A stretch of DNA of 64,000 nucleotides from Sulfopaludibacter sp035606355 (lineage in GTDB: Bacteria; Acidobacteriota; Terriglobia; Bryobacterales; Bryobacteraceae), in the NCBI GenBank assembly GCA_035606355.1, contig DATNFO010000031.1:153092-217091 (forward strand), given 5' to 3'. Shown here in pieces: positions 8,797-17,216 of the stretch (the first letter of the stretch is position 1; each line of letters starts with the position of its first letter). The translations under genes and the position numbers were made by a program. The notes beneath the pieces were generated by a model, which saw only the letters and a program-made list of their open reading frames with translations, had not been told where the DNA came from and did no database searches.

Positions 8797-9534
8797 ATGT
8801 GGCAACAAATTCTACCCGGTCTTCGCATCAAGCTCTTTATGACAGTATTTTTTGGCGTGATCTACCCGCTTGCGATGACGGGAATCAGTCAGGCGCTTTT
8901 CCCCGGGAAGGCGAATGGGAGCGTTATCAGAAAAGGAAACCAAGTAGCCGGCTCGGAGATCATCGGACAAAACTTCACCAGGCCCGAGTACTTCCATCCG
9001 CGGCCGTCCTCGGCAGGCAATGGTTACGATGCAAGCTCCAGCAGCGGCTCGAACCTCGGACCCACGAGCGCGAAGCTCTTTCGTGGCGCCACGAAGATGA
9101 ACGACAAAAACCAAGAAGTCGTCGATTTTGACGGAATTGACCTTCGCGTTGTGCACTATTGTCTTGAGAACGATATACCCTATGAATCGTCGGCGCCGAT
9201 GGACGGATTCAAGTATGCTAACGGCGCTCTTGAAGACGTGAAGCTGATCAAGGCGTTTAACAACAACGAGAACCCACTGCTTTTCATGGCAAAAACGCCC
9301 ATACCCGCCGACGCGGTAACCGGATCGGCTTCCGGATTGGACCCACATATCAGCCCTGCTAACGCCGCGATTCAGGCCGCCCGCGTGGCGAAGGCTCGCG
9401 GCGTCCCTGCGGACCAGATCCGAAGGCTCATCTCGCAATTTACGGAGCCGCCTACTTTCGGCTTTTTAGGCGAGCCTCGGGTCAACGTAGTAAAACTGAA
9501 TCTCGCTCTCGACTCCCAGATCCGGGGCCGTTGA
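8797..9534 (+). CDS. kdpC: KdpC, accessory subunit with a long internal insertion
   Basis: 245 residues, against about 190 for Escherichia coli KdpC. An N-terminal membrane helix (~12-33) is followed by the conserved NFTRPEYFHPRPSSAGNGYDA region, NLGPTSAKL, and near the C-terminus GSASGLDPHISPANA and ARGV. Between NLGPTSAKL and SGLDPH there are about 50 extra residues (roughly 95-150, including VVHYCLENDIPYESS) that I do not know from standard KdpC. KdpC is thought to help KdpB bind ATP from the periplasmic/membrane side. A GGGAGACGAAGCT ribosome-binding site precedes the ATG, and the gene follows kdpB by 12 bases. Confidence 0.93.
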   Translation: MWQQILPGLRIKLFMTVFFGVIYPLAMTGISQALFPGKANGSVIRKGNQVAGSEIIGQNFTRPEYFHPRPSSAGNGYDASSSSGSNLGPTSAKLFRGATKMNDKNQEVVDFDGIDLRVVHYCLENDIPYESSAPMDGFKYANGALEDVKLIKAFNNNENPLLFMAKTPIPADAVTGSASGLDPHISPANAAIQAARVAKARGVPADQIRRLISQFTEPPTFGFLGEPRVNVVKLNLALDSQIRGR

Positions 9535-9552
9535 CCTCGGAAGCGATTACCG

Positions 9553-10770
9553 ATGCGCGGTTCTTGCGGACCCCCAATGATCGTGGTTCAGATCCCATCC
9601 AACCCCTTGGCCGCGGCTGCATTTCGATTCGCCGGTCTGATTTTGCTTTGCAGCGGCTTGCTGAGTGCGCAAACGTCAACGCCTGCCGCCACCGCCGATC
9701 AGGCACCGCCGGCGAACCCCGAATGGCACTATGGCGGCTTCATCGATTTGGGCTATTTGCTCGATTTTAATCACCCGGCAAACGACATCTTTCGCAGCCG
9801 CGGTACTGCCTGGCATGTCGATGAAGTGGATTTGAATATGGCCGGCGCATACCTCAAGAAGACGGCGTCTGAAACATCCCGGTGGGGCGCGGAACTCACG
9901 GCTCAGGCAGGTAAAGATGCGGAGGTGTTCGGGTTTTCGCCAACGGCTCCCGATCTCCCCGGCTACGAGGGCCTACGTCATCTCGGTCCAACGAACTTAT
10001 CCTATTTGGCGCCGGTGGGGAAGGGAATCACCATGCAAGGTGGGATCTTCGCAAGTCTCATCGGCTACGACTCTTTGTACGCTAAAGACAACTTTTCTTA
10101 CACGCGACCATGGATGGCTGATTTCACGCCATATTTGATGTTGGGATTGAACGCGAGTTACCCCATTACCGGGAAACTTACAGTTACAGGTTTCATCATC
10201 AGTGGTTACTTTCACCTCGCGAACGCGAATAGCGTCCCGAGCTGGGGCGGGCAAGCCGCTTACAAACTGAGCCCACGCGTGACGCTGAAGGAAACGGTGC
10301 TTACCGGCCCTCATCAGTCGAGCACATCCTTCCGATACTGGCGCGTTGTTTCAGACACCGTCATTGAGCGGAAAGGAGAGCGAATCACTGTTGCAGCAGA
10401 ATACATTTACTCCGGCGAAAGCGTCGATGCAGCGGCGAAGCGGCGCGCAACGATGATGGCCGGTCAATTGCCGGTCCATTGGACGTTCAACAAGCATTGG
10501 AGCGCGACGGTACGTCCGGAGTTGTTTTGGGACCCCGATGGCCGTTGGACTCTCGCCAGGCAAACTGTCAAAGCCGTCACCACGACGCTCGAATATCGTA
10601 TTGCGTACCATCAATTCAATACCATCTTCCGGCTTGAGCACCGCTACGACGATTCGCGAGGGCCTGACGGCGGCTTCTTCCGAGGCCGGGAGATCCTGCC
10701 CGGCGTCCTGGGATTGACTCCAACGCAACACCTGCTGATCTTCGGTTTGATATTCACGTTCGACCGGTAA
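9553..10770 (+). CDS. Outer-membrane beta-barrel porin-like protein in the kdp locus
   Basis: 405 residues. A hydrophobic export signal ends in LLSAQ around residue 37, followed by a low-complexity linker and alternating aromatic/polar strands typical of a beta barrel (WHYGGFIDLGYLLDFN, YLMLGLNASYPITGKLTVTGF). It resembles the OmpL-like putative beta-barrel porin family (BBP2). The last residue before the stop is R, after strand-like TQHLLIFGLIFTFD, a plausible outer-membrane insertion signal. The ATG at 9553 follows GGAAG at 9539-9543; an in-frame ATG at 9577 is an alternative. It starts 18 bases after kdpC, so it is probably co-transcribed. A role in ion passage across the outer membrane is inference. 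Confidence 0.75.
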   Translation: MRGSCGPPMIVVQIPSNPLAAAAFRFAGLILLCSGLLSAQTSTPAATADQAPPANPEWHYGGFIDLGYLLDFNHPANDIFRSRGTAWHVDEVDLNMAGAYLKKTASETSRWGAELTAQAGKDAEVFGFSPTAPDLPGYEGLRHLGPTNLSYLAPVGKGITMQGGIFASLIGYDSLYAKDNFSYTRPWMADFTPYLMLGLNASYPITGKLTVTGFIISGYFHLANANSVPSWGGQAAYKLSPRVTLKETVLTGPHQSSTSFRYWRVVSDTVIERKGERITVAAEYIYSGESVDAAAKRRATMMAGQLPVHWTFNKHWSATVRPELFWDPDGRWTLARQTVKAVTTTLEYRIAYHQFNTIFRLEHRYDDSRGPDGGFFRGREILPGVLGLTPTQHLLIFGLIFTFDR

Positions 10771-10922
10771 CATGCCCGAATCCGCCGATTCCCCACCGGC
10801 CCGCGCATGGCGTCATCTCGCAGAAGTGACGGCGCCCTGCGGTCTGTTGCTCCGTCGCCGCCAAGCTTGTTTATCCTTAGGGTTGGCCGCGAACGGAGGA
10901 AAGCCCGACCGAGGGAAAGCAC

Positions 10923-12014
10923 ATGCGTGAGGAACTGCGGCGGAAAACGCCAGACGATCTTCTGCGCGAAATCGAGGCCGCCGAGCCGCTTCGCAAGAAG
11001 GGATACCTAAAAATATTTCTGGGCTACGCGTCGGGGGTCGGAAAGTCGTTTCGCATGCTGGATGAGGCTCGCCGCCGCAGAGAACGCGGCCAGGATGTCA
11101 TTGTAGGCGCTATGCAGCCGCGGGTTCGCGCCGAGGCCGAATCTCTGTTGCGGAAACTTGAGGTCATCCCGCTGATGCAGGTGGAGCGTGGAACTGCAAT
11201 CGATGTGGATGCCATTAGCCGCCGCCAACCGGCAGTGTGCTTCATCGACGGTTTGGCGTACGACAACCCGCCCGGTTCGCGAAATCCCACGCGCTGGCAA
11301 GACGTTCGCGAGCTCCTGAATGCCGGAATGAAGGTTGTCGCCTCCATCAATATTCAGTACGTTGCTGAGTGCCGCGAAGAAGTTGAAAGAATCACGGGAA
11401 AACACGTCGAAGAAACCGTGCCGGTTGCCTTTATTAAGAGCGCGGACGAGATCGAAATCGTCGACGCGCCGCCGGAAGAGCCAATCGAACGCACCCCCCA
11501 GGAGGAGGTCGATGCTCGATGGCGGGCCCAGCGCCTTTCCAAACTGCGGGAACTGGCGCTGGTGCTGGCAGCCGACGTGGTGGACCATCAGCTTCAGGAA
11601 TATCTGGAGCAGCATGGGATTCGCCAGCAGGTAAACGCTCACGAACGGATTCTTGTGTGCATCACGCCGAGAGCCAACGTACAGGAGATGATCGAAGCCG
11701 CGCGAACGACTGCTGAGAGATTCCACGCTGAGTTCATCGTGGCTTATGTCAGGCAGGCGGCGATTTCAGAATCGGATCAGGCCGCTTTGAACGAGAGGCT
11801 TGAGGTTGCTCGCGCGGCTGGCGCGCGGATTGAAATTCTGGAAGGTGACGATGCTGTCGCGGCGATTTTGGACTTCGCCGCGTCTACCGGCATTACGCAA
11901 CTATTCATCGGGCACAGTCAACGATCCGGAATCGGGAGCCGTCTTTGGGGAAACCCGGTCGACAAGCTGATCCAGCGGTCGCGCGGAATGGACGTGCGAG
12001 TCTTTCCGCAGTAG
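10923..12014 (+). CDS. Stand-alone KdpD N-terminal domain plus USP domain, divergent copy 1
   Basis: 363 residues. The KdpD N-terminal domain has an intact P-loop GYASGVGKS at residues 34-42. The region that reads VDE-x-x-H-TN-x-P-GS in normal KdpD is here FIDGLAYDNPPGSRNP, losing the acidic Glu and the His. A universal-stress-protein-like domain occupies ~240-363 (ERILVCITP, LFIGHSQRSG). No membrane helix or kinase domain follows, so it must act in trans, presumably modulating the separate KdpD kinase at 2358-3797. ATG 10923 has GAGGGA at 10911-10916. It is 19 bases upstream of a second, more canonical copy. Nucleotide or c-di-AMP binding is suggested by family only. Confidence 0.85.
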   Translation: MREELRRKTPDDLLREIEAAEPLRKKGYLKIFLGYASGVGKSFRMLDEARRRRERGQDVIVGAMQPRVRAEAESLLRKLEVIPLMQVERGTAIDVDAISRRQPAVCFIDGLAYDNPPGSRNPTRWQDVRELLNAGMKVVASINIQYVAECREEVERITGKHVEETVPVAFIKSADEIEIVDAPPEEPIERTPQEEVDARWRAQRLSKLRELALVLAADVVDHQLQEYLEQHGIRQQVNAHERILVCITPRANVQEMIEAARTTAERFHAEFIVAYVRQAAISESDQAALNERLEVARAAGARIEILEGDDAVAAILDFAASTGITQLFIGHSQRSGIGSRLWGNPVDKLIQRSRGMDVRVFPQ

Positions 12015-12033
12015 CGGCGAACGGCGATTGAAG

Positions 12034-13149
12034 ATGGCAGAAAAGACGCGCGGAAAGCTGAAGATCTTTATGGGATACGCGGCCGGTGTCGGCAAGACGT
12101 ACCACATGCTGGAGGAAGCACAGCAGCTCAAATCCAAAAGCGTTGACGTGGTCATCGGTTACTTTGAGTCTCACAACCGGCAAGACACCATCGCGAAAGC
12201 ACGAGATCTCGAAAGCATTCCGCGTAGAAACATCCGCTATCGTGACTGCACCTTCGAGGAGATGGACACTGACGCAATATTGGCCCGTCATCCCCAAGTT
12301 GCTGTTGTTGACGAATTCCCGCACACCAATGTCCCAGGTTCGGAGCGAGCGAAGCGGTGGGAGGACGTTCAGGTTCTGCTCGATGCCGGCATCGACGTGT
12401 TGACTACGATGAACATTCAGCACCTGGAAAGTCTGAACGACCAGGTGTGGCAACTCACCGGCATTCGCGTGCGCGAAACAATTCCAGACTGGGTGGTGCA
12501 ACAAGCGGATGACGTGGTAATGATCGATCTGACCCCGCGCGCTCTGTTGCATCGCTTGGAGCGCGGCGTGATTTACGGTAGGGAGAAGGCCGGGAGGGCG
12601 ATGGAAAACTTCTTCCGCGAATCGACCCTGGTGGCGCTGCGGGAACTGGCGCTTCGCCAGGCCGCGCATGAAGTCGAGCACCGCATTGCGGACGACACCG
12701 AAGCGGCGGCCAATCCAATTCGACACGCCACACGGAACAATCACAAGATCCTTGTTTATGTGACTGCCGAACCTCAGAGCGCGATGCTGATCCGGCGGGC
12801 GAAGCGCGTCAGTGACTTTTTGGAAACCGAGTGCTTCGCCGTTGCGATTCAGCCTACCAGGGATTTGAGCACGCTGCGCGAGGCGGAACGCGAAGCCATC
12901 AGCCGTCATCTGAACTTTGCACGGAACCTTCACATTGAGACTCGGATTCTGGAAGGCGAGGACGACGCCGCCACGCTTGTCGACTTCGCGCGAACCAATC
13001 AAGTGACGCAAATCTTTTTCCCGCGTCCGCCGGACTCGCATTGGTTTCCGCTACTCCGGCGGAATCTGGTTCAGAAGGTTGCAGCACTCGCCAAGGAGAT
13101 GCAGATCGTGATCGTGTCGCAACGAGACGGTGTGTCCTCGCGTCATTAG
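12034..13149 (+). CDS. Stand-alone KdpD N-terminal domain plus USP domain, canonical copy 2
   Basis: 371 residues from ATG 12034 (an in-frame TTG lies six bases earlier). The P-loop GYAAGVGKT is at residues 14-22, followed by VVDEFPHTNVPGSERAKRWEDV and TTMNIQHLESLND, which match full-length KdpD closely. The USP-like domain begins near residue 230 (HKILVYVTAEPQS) and ends LAKEMQIVIVS. As with the copy before it, the transmembrane and kinase parts are absent. The two copies differ enough to suggest division of labour, one keeping the standard Walker B-like acidic residue and one not. It is the last gene of the kdp locus in this orientation. Confidence 0.87.
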   Translation: MAEKTRGKLKIFMGYAAGVGKTYHMLEEAQQLKSKSVDVVIGYFESHNRQDTIAKARDLESIPRRNIRYRDCTFEEMDTDAILARHPQVAVVDEFPHTNVPGSERAKRWEDVQVLLDAGIDVLTTMNIQHLESLNDQVWQLTGIRVRETIPDWVVQQADDVVMIDLTPRALLHRLERGVIYGREKAGRAMENFFRESTLVALRELALRQAAHEVEHRIADDTEAAANPIRHATRNNHKILVYVTAEPQSAMLIRRAKRVSDFLETECFAVAIQPTRDLSTLREAEREAISRHLNFARNLHIETRILEGEDDAATLVDFARTNQVTQIFFPRPPDSHWFPLLRRNLVQKVAALAKEMQIVIVSQRDGVSSRH

Positions 13150-13252
13150 AAAACTGCGCATCCCAAGAACAGATTCGAGCAGGTTCTCCGAGCGGCCAAG
13201 CGACATGTGCGCAAACCTCGCCCCATCGGGAAGGTAGTACACTCATTCAAAT

Positions 13253-15472
13253 ATGTCCCCAGAGGGTTCCCTGAACGAAACTTCGTACCTGCCGCCGCTA
13301 TCTCTGCAGCCCTTACCCGCGCGGTACGAGAATCTGGGAGAACTCGGCCGCGGCGGAATGGGAATCGTCTACAAGGCACGCGACCGGGAGACGGGCGAAC
13401 TGCTTGCGGTCAAGGTGCTGAAACCGGAGGTCGCGGCCAACACCCAAATCATCGAGCGGTTCAAAAACGAGCTGCTACTTGCCCACCAGATCACACACCG
13501 CAACGTCGCGAGGCTGTACGAGTTTCACCGTTCCGGGGATGCCGTCCTTCTCTCCATGGAATACGTGGAAGGCGAGAGCCTTCGCAGTCTGATGGACAGA
13601 GAGGGCAAACTGCCGGTTCCGCGGGTGCTCGATCTCGCGCGGCAACTCGGAGCGGGCTTGGGCGAAGCGCACCGCCAGTCGATCGCCCATCGCGATCTCA
13701 AGCCGGAAAACATCATGCTCACGCCGCAAGGCGAACTGAAGGTGATGGACTTCGGCATCTCGCGCTCCTACGCAACGGACGTCACAGCAACTGGACTGGT
13801 GATCGGGACCCCTGCTTACATGGCGCCGGAACAGGCGGAGGGCAAACTCGTCGACCATCGCACCGACATCTATGCCGTCGGCCTGATTCTGTACGAGATG
13901 GTGACCGGCAAAGCGGCGTTCACCGGCGATACCGCGGTAACGCTCGCCCTGAAGCAGATCCGGGAGCGTCCCAAACCTCCGCGGCAAATCGACCCCAATC
14001 TGCCCAAACACGTCGAGGCGGCCATTCTGAGATGTCTGGAGAAGGACCCGGCTGCGCGATTCCAGAGCGTCCATGACTTGATTCAGGCGCTGCAGGGCGC
14101 GCCGGCGGCACCGCGACGGAAAATGCCGAAGTCAAGGCTCGCGCTCGCCGCGGTGATTGTCGCCGTGGCGGCGGCTGGGGCGTACTGGTGGTTGACGCGC
14201 GATACCGATTCCGTGCGGATGCCGCTAGAGACGTTCACGCTCGCGAACGGCCTGCGGGTCGTGCTTTCCCCGGATCACAGCTCGCCCAGCCTGACCGTGG
14301 CGGTGGCCTACCGCGCCGGAGAGCGGTATGAGCCACTCGGCCATGAGGGAGTCGCGCATCTGACGGAGCACGCGATGTTTCAGGGTTCCGCGAACGTAGC
14401 ACAGGGCGAACTTGTGACAACGGTTTCCAACGCCGGCGGGAACATCAACGCTCTCACCGGGAGCGATACGTCCTGGTACTCCGACCAACTCCCCGCCAAT
14501 CAACTGGAGATGGGACTCTTCCTGGAGGCAGACCGCATGCGCGGGCTGGAACTGACAGCGGACGGACTCGCCACCGCGCGCGGCGTCTTTCTGCAGGAGC
14601 GTAACGCGTTCATCGGCCAGCCCACCAACAAATATTCCGCGCGCCTGGTGGAGCTCTCCTTCGACAATGTCGTGAACCAGCGCCTGGGGTGGAACACTCC
14701 GGAGGAGGCCGGGCGAATCACAGTGGACGACATCAATCAATATCATCGCGCTTACTTCACCCCTCGCAACGCCGCCATTGCCTTAGTGGGCGAGTTCGAC
14801 GCGGCAAAGGCGCGACCGCTCATTCGCAAGTATTTCGAATCTATCCCCTCCGGGGCGGCCCCCCAGGTCCCGGATGTCCGCGAACCCAAACGCACCGCGG
14901 AGAAACGCGAAACCGTCACCGACGCAGCCATTCAATTTCCGACCCTGTTCATATCCTGGCGCATGCCCGCGCGCACCGATCCGGATTGGTTCCCGGCGTT
15001 GCGTCTGGCCGATGCGTTGGGAGCGGACGAGGCGTCAAGGTTGAACACCTCGCTCGTGAAGAATGCTGCCGTATCCAGCGGCGTGTCCGTGACTATTGAC
15101 AATAGCGCGGGACCCAATTTGCTGGAAGTGGCAGCGTATGTGGCGAGCGGCAAAGATCCCGCTCAGGTGGAGCAGTTGATCGATTCGGAGATCGAGCGCA
15201 TTGCCAGGGAAGGGCTGCCGGCGCCCGAGTTGCAGCGTTTGGTTACCGATGAGCGCAGGCAGCACGCCTTCGATCTGGTGGGCACGAGGTCGCGAGCCGC
15301 CGCTATTGCCGCATGGGTGGCCGTCTACGGCGCGCCGGACGGCCTGAACGAATGGGAGCATCGCAATTCGCGTGTTTCGAGCGACGATGTGCGCCGGGTG
15401 GCTCAGAAGTACTTTGCGCCCTCGAACCGTACCGTGCTGCTTGTAATGCCGGCGGCCGGAGTGGCGCGATGA
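13253..15472 (+). CDS. Membrane fusion protein: Ser/Thr protein kinase - TM helix - M16 zinc peptidase
   Basis: 739 residues. Residues ~25-275 are a complete Hanks-type kinase: GRGGMG loop, ATP-binding K54, HRD at 146-148, DFG at 166-168, GTPAYMAPEQ and a conserved DIYAVGLILYEM helix. One hydrophobic helix spans ~294-314. The rest is an M16 (insulinase/pitrilysin) peptidase, with the zinc motif HLTEH at 369-373 and the third ligand Glu449 in FLQERN, 76 residues on as expected. The predicted topology puts the kinase in the cytoplasm and the protease outside the membrane. The stop overlaps the ATG of an M16 partner lacking the zinc site. The ATG at 13253 has no close ribosome-binding site, so the start is less certain. 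Kinase-M16 fusion is an unusual architecture; substrates are unknown. Confidence 0.9.
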   Translation: MSPEGSLNETSYLPPLSLQPLPARYENLGELGRGGMGIVYKARDRETGELLAVKVLKPEVAANTQIIERFKNELLLAHQITHRNVARLYEFHRSGDAVLLSMEYVEGESLRSLMDREGKLPVPRVLDLARQLGAGLGEAHRQSIAHRDLKPENIMLTPQGELKVMDFGISRSYATDVTATGLVIGTPAYMAPEQAEGKLVDHRTDIYAVGLILYEMVTGKAAFTGDTAVTLALKQIRERPKPPRQIDPNLPKHVEAAILRCLEKDPAARFQSVHDLIQALQGAPAAPRRKMPKSRLALAAVIVAVAAAGAYWWLTRDTDSVRMPLETFTLANGLRVVLSPDHSSPSLTVAVAYRAGERYEPLGHEGVAHLTEHAMFQGSANVAQGELVTTVSNAGGNINALTGSDTSWYSDQLPANQLEMGLFLEADRMRGLELTADGLATARGVFLQERNAFIGQPTNKYSARLVELSFDNVVNQRLGWNTPEEAGRITVDDINQYHRAYFTPRNAAIALVGEFDAAKARPLIRKYFESIPSGAAPQVPDVREPKRTAEKRETVTDAAIQFPTLFISWRMPARTDPDWFPALRLADALGADEASRLNTSLVKNAAVSSGVSVTIDNSAGPNLLEVAAYVASGKDPAQVEQLIDSEIERIAREGLPAPELQRLVTDERRQHAFDLVGTRSRAAAIAAWVAVYGAPDGLNEWEHRNSRVSSDDVRRVAQKYFAPSNRTVLLVMPAAGVAR

Positions 15473-16845
15473 CCCGGCGCAACTGGCTGGCGATGGCGGC
15501 CGCGAGTGCGTTCGCGGCGGAGCCGAAGAAGCGAGTGCCCATCTCGCGAGAGACGCTCGTGGTGAGAATGCCGGATGCCGAGCCCGTGCGGCTGGCCAAC
15601 GGAGCCACCATCCTGGCGATCGAGGATCGGCGCTTGCCGATCGCGCTCATCTCCTTCAAAGTCGAAGGCGCGGGCGAGATTTTCGCCCCTCAACCGGGAG
15701 AGGCGGCGTTCACGGCGTCCATGCTCACCGAAGGGGCGGCGGGGCGCAGCGGAAAACAGATCGCTTTAGCGGCGTCGCGCGCCGGCACGGTTCTCTCCGC
15801 TTACGCGGACTTAGGTGACGAAGTGGCCGTGGTCGATGGCGACGGCCTTGCTGCCGGCTGGCCGCAGTGGTTTGAGCTGATGTGCGGCGTAGTGCGGACC
15901 CCGGCTTTTCCGTCCGACGAGTTTCAACAGATGCGGCAGCGCTGGGAGGCGGGGCTGCGCTTGCAGCGGCCGGTCGACCTCGCCGACCAGCGTCTCCTGC
16001 ACATGATCTACGGCAAGCATCCCGCGGGCAACAGCCTTTACTCAGCCGAAGCGCTGGCGTCGTTTACGCCGGAGATACTGGCGGCGTGGCATCGGGAGCG
16101 CTATACGCCCTCTAACACCGTGATTCTCTGCATCGGGAAAGTACGGCCATCGGAGTTGCGGGCAAAGGCGGAAAAGCTGCTCGGAGATTGGCATGGGTCC
16201 AACGTTGCTCCGTCGCTGCCGCCCGCGCCGGAAGCCCCGGCGTCCCGAAAGATCGCGCTCATCGACCGGCCCGGAGCCCCGCAGACGTTGATCCAGATCG
16301 GCGCGCTCGCAATCGACCGGCGCAGCCCCGATTATTTTCCGTTGCTCCTGCTGAACCAGGTGCTCGGAACGGGCATGAGTTCGCGATTCATTCGGATTCT
16401 CCGCCGGGAGAAGCGCTACGCGTTCTTTACCGGCAGCGTGTTCACGGCGGGGCGCTTCGCCGGTTTCTGGCGCGCACGAGCGACTGTGCGTGCGGACGCC
16501 ACCATGGATTCGCTCGAGATCATGCTCGACCAGCTTCGGCAAATGTGCGACGGAGTGTTGCCCTCCGAGGAGCTCGAACAAGCCAAGCGCGCGGCCACCG
16601 GCGAATTCGCGCTCGGTCTGGAGGAACCGTCGCAGGTACTGGGACATTGTTATCAGCGCTTCCGGTATGGCTTTTCAACGGACTACTGGGACAGGTATCC
16701 GGCGAAGATCGAAGCCGTGAGCGCTCGCGAGATCCAGGCGGCCGCGCAAAAATATTTCGATCCCAACCGGCTGCAAATCGTTCTCTCAGGCGATCTATCG
16801 CGCTGGCGAAGTGCGTTGGAAAAGCTCGGTCCGGTGCAATCGTGA
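15469..16845 (+). CDS. M16-family non-catalytic partner subunit with Tat-like signal
   Basis: 458 residues from ATG 15469, which overlaps the previous stop as ATGA. It begins MTRRNWLAMAAASAFAAEP, a twin-arginine-like export signal. The M16 fold is clear (RLANGATILAIEDRRLPIALISF, LLLNQVLGTGMSSRFIRILRREKRYAF), but the zinc-site position reads AAFTASML instead of HFLEHxx, so HxxEH is absent. M16B proteases of bacteria commonly consist of one metal-binding and one metal-lacking subunit that close around the substrate. This gene therefore probably supplies the second half for the kinase-tethered M16 domain. The RF-and-Y-rich substrate-binding region typical of the non-catalytic half is present near residues 300-330. 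Confidence 0.9.
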   Translation: MTRRNWLAMAAASAFAAEPKKRVPISRETLVVRMPDAEPVRLANGATILAIEDRRLPIALISFKVEGAGEIFAPQPGEAAFTASMLTEGAAGRSGKQIALAASRAGTVLSAYADLGDEVAVVDGDGLAAGWPQWFELMCGVVRTPAFPSDEFQQMRQRWEAGLRLQRPVDLADQRLLHMIYGKHPAGNSLYSAEALASFTPEILAAWHRERYTPSNTVILCIGKVRPSELRAKAEKLLGDWHGSNVAPSLPPAPEAPASRKIALIDRPGAPQTLIQIGALAIDRRSPDYFPLLLLNQVLGTGMSSRFIRILRREKRYAFFTGSVFTAGRFAGFWRARATVRADATMDSLEIMLDQLRQMCDGVLPSEELEQAKRAATGEFALGLEEPSQVLGHCYQRFRYGFSTDYWDRYPAKIEAVSAREIQAAAQKYFDPNRLQIVLSGDLSRWRSALEKLGPVQS

Positions 16846-16885
16846 AGCGGGGACGCCGGCGATCCGCTCCATTCGCCTTTCGATA

Positions 16886-16973
16886 CACCTTTTACCGCTT
16901 CCTTACGGTCACGGCTCCGTTAGCAGAATCAACTACATACGGAGCCGTGACCGTAAGGGAGCGGTAAAAGGTG
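16886..16973. repeat. REP-like palindromic element, intact copy
   Basis: Arms at 16886-16919 and 16940-16973 (34 bases each) are inverted repeats with one mismatch, around a 20-base loop beginning TTAGCAGAATC. The core of the stem is TTACGGTCACGGCTCCG. It lies 40 bases after the M16 partner gene, within a 371-base gene-free stretch. A transcript would form a long hairpin that could act as a terminator or stability element. The look is that of a dispersed extragenic palindrome. Confidence 0.8.
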
Positions 16974-17029
16974 CCGGGAATGCGCGTGCGTTTGAATGCG
17001 GCAAAAAAGCAATTGGATTTTTTTCACAG

Positions 17030-17097
17030 CCCCTCACGGTCGCGGGTCCGTTAGGAGCATCAGGCACTTACGGAGCCCTCACCGGTAACGGAGCGGT
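17030..17097. repeat. REP-like palindromic element, degenerate second copy
   Basis: This copy carries CTCACGGTCGCGGGTCCG on the left, a 20-base loop beginning TTAGGAGCATC, and CGGAGCCCTCACCGGTAACG on the right. It matches the layout and loop length of the element at 16886-16973, but the arms pair only partly. The two copies lie head-to-tail 56 bases apart, as in paired bacterial interspersed elements. The rest of the gene-free stretch 16846-17216 shows no coding signal. Confidence 0.65.
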
Positions 17098-17216
17098 ACG
17101 TCAGGAGACCGGCCGATGGGTTCTCCGGTGAACCCTTGAATTGTGCCGCCTGCCGTTTCCATGCCGTTGTATACTCCCCAATGACGGTGAGTATTCTCAC
17201 GAGAGGTTCCTACATC

